From Oscillospiraceae bacterium (lineage in GTDB: Bacteria > Bacillota > Clostridia > Oscillospirales > Acutalibacteraceae), in assembly GCA_031273775.1 (NCBI GenBank), contig JAISRF010000127.1, positions 1-8,425 on the forward strand: a DNA stretch of 8,425 nt, in the 5' to 3' direction. Of this stretch, positions 1 through 5,877 are shown one piece after another. The first letter of the stretch is position 1. Each line of letters begins with the position of its first letter. Position numbers and translations under genes: made by a program. Under the pieces are notes generated by a model. That model had not been told where the DNA came from, searched no databases, and saw only the letters and a list, made by a program, of their open reading frames with translations.

Positions 1-309
1 GCTAAGTTTTACGAGCCTAAGTTTTTTGAGCGGGCGGAAAACCCGCTGGCAGAACGGTTCGGCGTCTGCCCAGAAGAATTATTGCAGGTCGGAGCAAAAT
101 TCGGAGGTACGGCTGCACCTTACGGCGACTGTGCCGTTACGCTGCTCATGCTTCCCAATGTTCCGCTCACATACATCGTCTGGGGCGCGGACGGGGAATT
201 CGGGGCACAGGCAAAAATTTTGTTTGATTCAAGCGCACCGCGTTATCTACCGACGGAGGATCTGACGGTTCTGGCGTCGCTTGGGACATATAAGTTAAGC
301 TGTGGGTGA
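1..309 (+). CDS. DUF3786-like protein, C-terminal part (5' end outside window)
   Basis: The frame is open from the first base and ends at TGA 307-309, leaving 102 residues of a protein whose start lies left of the window. The visible part runs from an F-Y-x-P-x-F segment through PLAERFG, GGTAAPYGD, the LPNVPLTYIVW core and ILFDSSAPRYLPTED to a short tail. The last block resembles the ILFDxSAxxYLPTED signature that I associate with DUF3786, a family of unknown function found in anaerobes, including Clostridia and sulphate reducers. I can name no reaction. One cysteine is visible in the YGDC segment and one near the C-terminus, but there is no clear metal-binding cluster here. The gene converges on tsf, whose stop codon is 16 nt away. 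Family assignment is from remembered motif resemblance; the existence of the coding frame is firm. Confidence 0.75.
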   Translation, partial: AKFYEPKFFERAENPLAERFGVCPEELLQVGAKFGGTAAPYGDCAVTLLMLPNVPLTYIVWGADGEFGAQAKILFDSSAPRYLPTEDLTVLASLGTYKLSCG

Positions 310-324
310 ACACCGGGATTCACC
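305..324. terminator. Possible bidirectional terminator hairpin between convergent genes
   Basis: GGTGAA (305-310) and TTCACC (319-324) form a perfect 6-bp stem around an 8-nt loop. It overlaps the stop codon of the rightward DUF3786-like gene and sits just past the stop of the leftward tsf. Position between two convergent genes is what a shared terminator would have. Neither strand carries a convincing run of U after the stem, so it may be weak, Rho-dependent or fortuitous. Confidence 0.35.
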
Positions 325-325
325 A

Positions 326-1234
326 TTACTTAATCATGTTAGCCACTTCATCGGCAAAGTTATCCTCGCGCTTTTGCAGACCTTCACCTTTTTCCAAACG
401 CGCGAACGCCGCAACGGTAATGTCCACGCCAACGGCTTTGGAAACATTGGCAAGGTGCTGCTTAACCGTAATGTCGCCGTCTTTAATGAACGGCTGTTCC
501 AACAGGCAATTTTCCTTGTAATATTTGCCCAGCTTGCCGTTGACAATTTTTTCCGCAATGGCGGCGGGTTTGCCTTCGTTAACCACCTGTTCCGTGAGGA
601 TTTTGCGCTCGTACTCCAACGTTTCGGCGGGCACGGCAGCTTCATCCAAAAACAACGGGTTTGCCGCGGCAACCTGCATACAAATATCTTTCGAAAGCTC
701 CTTGAACGCGTCTGAATTCGCGGCAGATACCTCGGTGTTAAACTTTACCAGAACGCCAATCCGACCGCCGCCGTGGATATAAGAGGCCACAACGCCCTCA
801 TACCGCACGAAGCGGCGGATTTTAATGTTCTCGCCGATGGTGAGAATTTTTTCCTGTAAGAGTTCCTGCACGGTATCTTTTTCACCCGCGGGAGTCAGCG
901 CGAGAAGCGCGTCTACATCGGCGGGGTTCTGCCCGGCGACTGTTTTGGCGATGAGGGCGGCGAAGCTTTTGAAATTGTCGCTTCCGGCGGCAAAATCGGT
1001 TTCGCTGTTGATTTCCACAAGCGCACCCGCGTTTTCCGTGACAAAAGCGTCAACGGCGCCTTCGGCGGCAATGCGCCCGGCCTTTTTTGCGGCGGCGGCC
1101 AGTCCCCTCTCACGCAGATAATCTATCGCCTTGGCCATATCGCCGTTCGCTTCGATCAGCGCCTTTTTGCAGTCCATCATGCCAACGCCGGTCTTTTCAC
1201 GGAGTGTCTGCACGTCTTTTGCTGTGAATGCCAT
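326..1234 (-). CDS. tsf: Elongation factor Ts (EF-Ts)
   Basis: Cytoplasmic guanine nucleotide exchange factor that displaces GDP from EF-Tu during translation elongation. The 302-residue product has the expected order: an N-terminal UBA-like EF-Tu-binding domain (about 1-45) with LREKTGVGMMDCKKAL and the ALIEANGDMAKAIDYLRERG stretch; the core motif NSETDF near residue 75-80, whose Asp-Phe pair contacts the EF-Tu nucleotide pocket; then YIHGGGRIGVLV and the C-terminal dimerisation-type segment with KYYKENCLLEQPF. Length is normal for Firmicutes. The start ATG at 1234-1232 begins with the family's usual N-terminus and has a purine-rich GAAAGGG site 8 nt upstream. It is second in a leftward operon after rpsB, across a 156-nt gap with two hairpins, so its dose may be set separately from S2. 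No pyrH or frr follows; the next gene is convergent. Confidence 0.98.
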   Translation of the reverse strand: MAFTAKDVQTLREKTGVGMMDCKKALIEANGDMAKAIDYLRERGLAAAAKKAGRIAAEGAVDAFVTENAGALVEINSETDFAAGSDNFKSFAALIAKTVAGQNPADVDALLALTPAGEKDTVQELLQEKILTIGENIKIRRFVRYEGVVASYIHGGGRIGVLVKFNTEVSAANSDAFKELSKDICMQVAAANPLFLDEAAVPAETLEYERKILTEQVVNEGKPAAIAEKIVNGKLGKYYKENCLLEQPFIKDGDITVKQHLANVSKAVGVDITVAAFARLEKGEGLQKREDNFADEVANMIK

Positions 1235-1271
1235 AAGAAAAACCCTTTCTCTTTTAACGTGTTATTTAAGG

Positions 1272-1310
1272 ATCGTGAATTCATCCCCAATTGTTACTGG
1301 GTGTCACGAT
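1272..1310 (-). promoter_or_regulatory. Stem-loop upstream of tsf (leader hairpin 2)
   Basis: Perfect 7-bp inverted repeat, ATCGTGA (1272-1278) against TCACGAT (1304-1310). Inside it, CCCA and TGGG can add a short inner stem on the transcript strand. It lies in the rpsB-tsf spacer, its near edge 37 nt upstream of the tsf start codon and clear of the ribosome binding site. Its role is unknown; RNA stability, processing or regulation of tsf translation are possible. Confidence 0.45.
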
Positions 1311-1333
1311 AAAAATCTCCAATCATTTTTCAT

Positions 1334-1384
1334 GTAACGCCGATTAGGAACCTGATATTCACAGGTTCTGGTATCGGCGGTTAC
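1334..1384 (-). terminator. Long stem-loop just after rpsB: attenuator or processing hairpin
   Basis: Begins 6 nt past the rpsB stop codon. The outer arms GTAACCGCCGAT and ATCGGCGTTAC pair with one bulged C. After a small internal loop, GAACCTG and CAGGTTC form a 7-bp inner stem with a 7-nt loop. The whole is a roughly 50-nt, near-continuous hairpin. The transcript strand continues with ACATGAAAAATG rather than a U-run, so it is not a textbook intrinsic terminator. A partial attenuator lowering tsf relative to rpsB, or an RNase site, fits its place inside the operon. Confidence 0.6.
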
Positions 1385-1390
1385 AACGGA

Positions 1391-2134
1391 TTACTTTTCT
1401 CCGGCACCGGTATCCGGTTCTTCTTCGCCGTCCTCGCCGGCAGAACCCTGCTCGCCCTGATGACCCTCAATCACGGCGGCAGCCATGGTAGCGGAAATCA
1501 GTTTGACGGCGCGGATGGCGTCGTCGTTGCCGGGAATGATATAATCAATCTCGTCGGGGTCGCAGTTGGTATCCACAATGGCCACAATGGGAATATTGAG
1601 TTTGCGCGCCTCGCTGATGGCGATATGCTCCTTACGTGGATCTACCACAAACAATGCGCCGGGCAGACGCTTCATATCCTGAATGCCGCCCAGAAATTTT
1701 TCGAGCTTTTCAATCTCCAATCGGAGCTTGATGACTTCTTTTTTTGGCAGGATTTCAAAGGTGCCATCCTCGTCCATCTTGCGGAGCTGGTTCAGCCGGT
1801 CAATACGGCGGCGGATGGTCTTGAAGTTGGTCATCATGCCGCCCAGCCAGCGGGCGTTAACGTACGGCATACCGCAACTGGACGCCTCATCGCGGATGGA
1901 TTCCTGTGCCTGCTTTTTGGTACCCACAAACAGAATATCTTTACCATCGGCGGCCAACTCGCGGACGAAAAGGTAACATTCCTCCAATTTTCGGACGGTT
2001 TTTTGAAGGTCGATAATGTAGATTCCGTTACGTTCGGTGAAGATATACTCCGCCATTTTGGGGTTCCAACGGCGGGTTTGGTGCCCGAAATGCACCCCCG
2101 CTTCCAGTAGTTGCTTCATTGATACGATTGCCAT
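1391..2134 (-). CDS. rpsB: 30S ribosomal protein S2
   Basis: Small-subunit ribosomal protein that joins the 30S late, near the head-body junction and protein S1/mRNA exit region. The 247-residue product is full length. It opens with MKQLLEAGVHFGHQTRRWNP, the S2 signature, followed by YIFTERNGIYIIDLQKT, LFVGTKKQAQESI, NARWLGGMMTNFKTI, the coiled-coil insertion around residues 125-155 (KKEVIKLRLEIEKLEKFLGG), LFVVDPRKEHIAISEARKL, and IVDTNCDPDEIDYIIPGNDDA. The tail after about residue 225 is strongly acidic (GEDGEEEPDTG), as is common in Firmicutes. The start ATG 2134-2132 has an ideal AGGAGG at 2148-2143 with an 8-nt spacer. It heads the rpsB-tsf operon, with its own promoter and a structured leader of about 120 nt, which suggests translational feedback although I cannot assign a known leader class. 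Confidence 0.98.
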   Translation of the reverse strand: MAIVSMKQLLEAGVHFGHQTRRWNPKMAEYIFTERNGIYIIDLQKTVRKLEECYLFVRELAADGKDILFVGTKKQAQESIRDEASSCGMPYVNARWLGGMMTNFKTIRRRIDRLNQLRKMDEDGTFEILPKKEVIKLRLEIEKLEKFLGGIQDMKRLPGALFVVDPRKEHIAISEARKLNIPIVAIVDTNCDPDEIDYIIPGNDDAIRAVKLISATMAAAVIEGHQGEQGSAGEDGEEEPDTGAGEK

Positions 2135-2257
2135 TGACTGATCCTCCTGTCGGTTTTTTCCTCCGCGCCGGTCGCTTCATCCGGGCTGGGTTTCCCCACC
2201 GTCCGGTTGATCGCAGCGCGTGTGTATTTAGCTGCGGACAAGTCTCACGACCACAGC
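2135..2257 (-). promoter_or_regulatory. Structured 5' leader of the rpsB mRNA
   Basis: Predicted leader from the inferred transcription start (about 2257) to the rpsB start. Two hairpins are visible on the transcript strand. The first (2257-2231) pairs GCTGTGG with CCGCAGC, includes one G-U pair, and sits at the extreme 5' end. The second (2206-2181) has outer CCGG/CCGG arms and an inner GGG-GAAA-CCC stem-loop with a GAAA tetraloop. The AGGAGG site lies further down at 2148-2143. Such leaders often bind the encoded ribosomal protein to repress translation; whether S2 does so here is inference. Confidence 0.5.
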
Positions 2258-2263
2258 CTGAGT

Positions 2264-2292
2264 ATTATACCACACCCAGGCAGAATTTGCAA
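2264..2292 (-). promoter_or_regulatory. Extended -10 promoter of rpsB-tsf
   Basis: On the minus strand, a -35 box TTGCAA (2292-2287), a 17-bp spacer and a perfect -10 TATAAT (2269-2264), preceded by TG one base upstream (TGGTATAAT), giving an extended -10 element. Transcription would start near 2257. This is a strong housekeeping-sigma type promoter, as expected for a ribosomal protein operon. It is back to back with the promoter at 2365-2393. Confidence 0.85.
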
Positions 2293-2364
2293 GTGTTTTA
2301 TTTGTGATGTTTATTCACTTAATCTGCAAAATTTCGCCAAAATCCAAACCCGCAAATTTTATGC

Positions 2365-2393
2365 TTGTAATATCAGCGCACATCATCTATAAT
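2365..2393 (+). promoter_or_regulatory. Promoter of the carboxyltransferase gene
   Basis: TTGTAA (2365-2370), 17-bp spacer, TATAAT (2388-2393). Transcription would begin near 2400. An in-frame ATG at 2392-2394 overlaps the -10 box, so it would lie upstream of the transcript and cannot be the start codon if this promoter is used. About 70 bp of AT-rich DNA separates it from the divergent rpsB promoter. Confidence 0.75.
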
Positions 2394-2430
2394 GGCCATA
2401 TACTTCCAATCAGAGAGGCTGATATTGAAA

Positions 2431-3780
2431 ATGAGTTTAGACAAGTTGACCACGCTGTTTGACGATGGGGAATTTACAGAACTGTCCTCCGGTACGGCAA
2501 AAGAAGTTTTTACCGGCTTTGGCCGGGTAAATGGTCTGCCGGTTTATGTGTTTGCACAGGACGCCGGGGAAAACGGAGGCGCTTTTGGTGAAAAACAGGC
2601 AGGGAAAATCGAAAAAATTTACGAACTGGCTCTGAAAACAGGCGCGCCGGTAGTGGGTGTGTTCAGTTCTAACGGGGCGTATGTGGCCGAAGGTGCGGCG
2701 TTGCTGGGGAACCTGGGCGGGTTGGTTGCCCAATCCGCTCAGCTTTCAGGCGTGGTACCGCAAATTGCCGTGGTGACGGGCGTGTGCGCGGGGACTATGG
2801 CGGTACTGGCCGCCGGGTTTGACGTGGTGATTGCCGGGGAAAACGCGCGGCTGTTTGTCAACCCGCCCTTCGTGCTGGGCGACGAAACAATCGGCGGTGC
2901 CGATTCACTTCTTCAAAGCGGCGTGGCACAGCTTAAAGCCGGTGGTGACTGGACGGACGCGGTAAAAGCCGTCCTGGCCTATTTGCCGCAGAATAACCTT
3001 TCCCCTGCCCTGCCCCGCCTTGCCACCCAAGCCATCGCGGATGTTTCGTCTGAACATATCGAATGGCTGGCGGACGACGGCTCGGTGCTGGAACTGGGAT
3101 CCGATTACGGTGCGGGAGCGGTTGTGACCGAATTTGCGCGCCAAAGCGGCTTGTGGGACGGGAAAACCGCGGGGGCGGGTTGCTTGGCAAAAACCTATTT
3201 TGCCCGCGTAAACGGCACAGCCGTTGGAATTGTGCACACGCTTGGTGGCAGAATCGGCGGGAGTGCTTGCCGCAAGCTGGCACGGTTCGTGCGGCTGTGC
3301 GACGCGTTTTCAGTTCCTGTCATATCGGTGGTGGACGCCCAGGGCTTCGTTTTGGCCGCGGAATTTGAGCAAAGCGGTGACGTGCGCCAGGCGTCGCTTT
3401 TGGCCGCCGCGTATGCCGAAGCCACCACGGTTAAAATCACGCTAATCACGGGCAGCGCATATGGCGCGGCCTTTGCGGCGTTTGCTTCCTGCAGCGCGGA
3501 CGCCGTGTTCGCTTGGGAAAACGCCGTCATCGCGCCGCTCCCCGCCGCCGCCGCCGTTACGGTGCTGTGGGCTGACCGGCTTAATGCCGGTGAATCTCTG
3601 GAGGCGCTGACCGCTGAATATTCGGTGACTAACGGCGCGAATGCAGCTCTGGACGCCGGGCTTTTGGACGGCGTGATTTCACTGCCGGAAAGCCGAAATA
3701 TCATTTCCGCCGCATTGGAACGTTTGGCGGGCAAACGCGTGGCTACACTGCCGAAAAAACATTCTAATCTTCCGATATAA
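2431..3780 (+). CDS. Carboxyltransferase-family protein (MmdA/PccB/AccD type), stand-alone and divergent
   Basis: About 449 residues with two crotonase-fold halves, as in biotin-dependent carboxyltransferases that move CO2 between carboxybiotin and an acyl-CoA or keto acid. The N-terminal half has GAFGEKQAGKI (about 50-60), PVVGVFSSNGAYVAEG and the oxyanion-hole type block GVCAGTMAVLAAGFD (about 117-131). The C-terminal half has SACRKLARFVRLCDAF, VVDAQGF, ITGSAYGAAF (about 339-348) and VFAWENAVIAPL. It is shorter than typical PccB/MmdA proteins (about 510). The usual D-x-PGF-x-PG and AVMGPEGAV-like blocks are altered (DAQGFVLAAEF; IAPLPAAAAV), so substrate and even activity are uncertain. An upstream ATG at 2392 lies in the promoter. 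The AGAGAGG site at 2412-2418 is 12 nt from ATG 2431 and 6 nt from an in-frame TTG at 2425, so TTG is a real alternative. No biotin carrier, biotin carboxylase or sodium-pump subunit is adjacent. A methylmalonyl- or acyl-CoA carboxyltransferase role is a family guess. Confidence 0.85.
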   Translation: MSLDKLTTLFDDGEFTELSSGTAKEVFTGFGRVNGLPVYVFAQDAGENGGAFGEKQAGKIEKIYELALKTGAPVVGVFSSNGAYVAEGAALLGNLGGLVAQSAQLSGVVPQIAVVTGVCAGTMAVLAAGFDVVIAGENARLFVNPPFVLGDETIGGADSLLQSGVAQLKAGGDWTDAVKAVLAYLPQNNLSPALPRLATQAIADVSSEHIEWLADDGSVLELGSDYGAGAVVTEFARQSGLWDGKTAGAGCLAKTYFARVNGTAVGIVHTLGGRIGGSACRKLARFVRLCDAFSVPVISVVDAQGFVLAAEFEQSGDVRQASLLAAAYAEATTVKITLITGSAYGAAFAAFASCSADAVFAWENAVIAPLPAAAAVTVLWADRLNAGESLEALTAEYSVTNGANAALDAGLLDGVISLPESRNIISAALERLAGKRVATLPKKHSNLPI

Positions 3781-3787
3781 AATGCAG

Positions 3788-3847
3788 GGGCGATGGTTAA
3801 GCGCCCGCGGGCAGGTAAGCACCGTTGAAACCCCCGGGCGGCCGGGG
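3788..3847 (+). other. GC-rich gap with two small hairpins
   Basis: The 144-nt gap between the carboxyltransferase and YfhO genes holds GGGCG (3788-3792) against CGCCC (3802-3806), and CCCCGG (3832-3837) against CCGGGG (3842-3847) with a GCGG loop. Neither is followed by a U-run, so intrinsic termination is doubtful. I see no convincing promoter for the YfhO gene in this gap, so it may be co-transcribed with the carboxyltransferase. Confidence 0.35.
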
Positions 3848-3924
3848 CGGTCGCTCATACGATCAACTGTCAACTGCGCTTGTGCCGGTTACCCTGATCA
3901 CATCAACCCGCAGAGGTGAATATT

Positions 3925-5733
3925 TTGGAATCCGCAATCAAATACAACCCTTTTATCAAATCGGTTTTGGGCAAAACCAAAAACCGCCATTTGCAGGTAT
4001 TCCTGTTGGGGCTGGGGATTGCCACCGTGTTCTTTATCCCTTTTATTGTCTGGGACAAGGGATATTTCCTGTTTTTCGGGGACTTTAACGTCCAGCAGGT
4101 GCCCTTTTACAGGCACGGCGTCGAAGCGGTACATTCCGGAAACATATTCTGGGACTGGAACACGGATTTGGGCGCGAATTTTATCGCATCGTACAGCTTT
4201 TATAACTTAGGCAGCCCGTTTTTTTGGATTGCATGTCTTTTTCCGTCTTCATTCGCACCATATCTGATGGGGCCGTTGCTCATCCTGAAATTCGCATGTG
4301 CCGGGCTTACCGGATATATGTTCATCCGGCGTTTTGTGAAAAATCAGGATTTTGCCGTGCTGGGCGGACTGATGTATGCTTTTTCCGGGTTCTCGGTTTA
4401 TAACATATTCTTCAACCATTTCCACGAGGCAATTGTCTTTTTTCCGCTCATGCTGCTGGGTCTGGAGCTTTTAATGACCGAGCAAAAACGCGGGCTGTTC
4501 GCCGCGACGGTATTTATCTGCGCGTTTTCAAACTACTTTTTCTTTGTCGGCATGGTCGTTTTCGTGGTTATTTACTGGTTTTTACGCATGATTTCCGGCG
4601 CGTGGAAACTGCGCGTTTCCGACTTTTTTTGGATGTTAGGTGAAGCGGTGGCCGGCGTGGGAATGGCGGCGGTTCTTCTGGTACCGTCGTACATTGTTGT
4701 CATGCAAAACCCGCGCGTTGGCAATATGCTTACGGGGTACAGTCAGTTACTTTACGGCAAGGAACAGATTTTCCTCAATGTGATTGAAGTCTTTTTCTTC
4801 CCGCCTGACCTGCCTGCCCGGCCGATTTTCTTCCCCGGTGCGGACGTGAAATGGTCGTCTTTGGGCGGTTGGTTGCCTCTGTTCGGTATGACCGGCGTGT
4901 TGGCGTACTTCCAAACACGGCGCGGCACATGGCTGAAAAGAATCATCTCCATCCTCATTTTCATGGCGCTCGTACCGTTGCTAAACAGCGCGTTTTACAG
5001 CTTAAATTCCGCTTATTACGCCCGCTGGTTCTACATGCCGGTGCTGATGATGTCGCTGGCGACCTGCGTATCGCTCGAGGATAAACGCACCAACTGGACG
5101 CGCGCTTTGAAGTGGTCAATCGGCGTAACAGTCGCCTTTTCCCTTGCCATCGGGTTCCTTCCCAGCCACCGTGACGATGAACTTCATCCGCTATTTTTAG
5201 GGATTATGACCCACATAAAGCACTTCGGGCTTTACTCCTACAATGATAAAAATCCGGCTGATTCCTCAAATTTTACTTATATGATCCGTTACTGGATCAC
5301 CTGCGCCATCGCAATCGGAAGCTTGGCGGTGCTGGCCATTTTGATCCCCATGCTCAAAACAGGCAGGCGAAAATTCGCTAATTTAGCGATTTTGTGCTTT
5401 TCCATCATAACCATCGCCTATTCCGGATTCTTTATTTACAGCGGCAAGACTCATTCTTACGACACCCATAATTTCATTATTCCACACCTGATTAATCAGG
5501 AAGAGGAAATGGAGCTACCGGACAAAATTGGGCGGGTTGACGTGTACAACGGTATGGACAACGCCTCCATGTACTTGAATATGCCCGGGGTTCAGGCGTT
5601 TCACTCAATTGTGCCGCAGTCGATTATGGATTTTTACCCGTATATCGGGGTGGAGCGTTCGGTAGGTTCCCGCCCGGATACCGATCATTTGGGGCTTCGC
5701 GGACTGATTTCCGTCCACTGGCTGCTGGAATAA
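3925..5733 (+). CDS. YfhO-family protein, N-terminal membrane fragment
   Basis: About 602 residues up to the premature TAA. A short cytoplasmic start is followed by a first helix (about 24-44), the loop YFLFFGDFNVQQVPFYRHG, and the WNTDLGANFIASYSFYNLGSPFFW block typical of YfhO, where acidic residues of the first external loop are thought to be catalytic, as in other GT-C enzymes. About eleven further hydrophobic stretches follow, the last being FANLAILCFSIITIAYSGFFIY, then an external stretch ending SVHWLLE. A GTG at 3916 is in frame, but it is part of the AGAGGTGA ribosome binding site (3912-3919). TTG 3925, 5 nt beyond it, is therefore the more likely start. If only this fragment is made, the membrane core is present but the C-terminal external region and last helix are lost. 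Function of the fragment is doubtful. Confidence 0.8.
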   Translation: MESAIKYNPFIKSVLGKTKNRHLQVFLLGLGIATVFFIPFIVWDKGYFLFFGDFNVQQVPFYRHGVEAVHSGNIFWDWNTDLGANFIASYSFYNLGSPFFWIACLFPSSFAPYLMGPLLILKFACAGLTGYMFIRRFVKNQDFAVLGGLMYAFSGFSVYNIFFNHFHEAIVFFPLMLLGLELLMTEQKRGLFAATVFICAFSNYFFFVGMVVFVVIYWFLRMISGAWKLRVSDFFWMLGEAVAGVGMAAVLLVPSYIVVMQNPRVGNMLTGYSQLLYGKEQIFLNVIEVFFFPPDLPARPIFFPGADVKWSSLGGWLPLFGMTGVLAYFQTRRGTWLKRIISILIFMALVPLLNSAFYSLNSAYYARWFYMPVLMMSLATCVSLEDKRTNWTRALKWSIGVTVAFSLAIGFLPSHRDDELHPLFLGIMTHIKHFGLYSYNDKNPADSSNFTYMIRYWITCAIAIGSLAVLAILIPMLKTGRRKFANLAILCFSIITIAYSGFFIYSGKTHSYDTHNFIIPHLINQEEEMELPDKIGRVDVYNGMDNASMYLNMPGVQAFHSIVPQSIMDFYPYIGVERSVGSRPDTDHLGLRGLISVHWLLE

Positions 5734-5877
5734 GTCGGTCCACCGGACAACGCCGACAAATTTGCCGAGAACGGCATACCCAAACTCTACGGCTTTGAGT
5801 ATTACGGCAAGCAAAACGAGTTCAAAATCTACGAAAATCAATATTATATTCCTTACGGCTTTACGTACGACTATTAT

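Noticed and set aside
1460..2110. Long open frame (216 codons) on the plus strand opposite rpsB
   Set aside because: It is the antisense shadow of the unmistakable S2 gene, has no family resemblance and no ribosome binding site.
3195..3734. 179-codon open frame on the minus strand within the carboxyltransferase
   Set aside because: Shadow frame caused by GC-rich codon use; the Ala/Ser-rich product shows no domain, and the plus-strand gene has clear motifs.
3781..3924. Strong intrinsic terminator after the carboxyltransferase
   Set aside because: The GC-rich hairpins have no U-run on the plus strand; kept only as minor structures.
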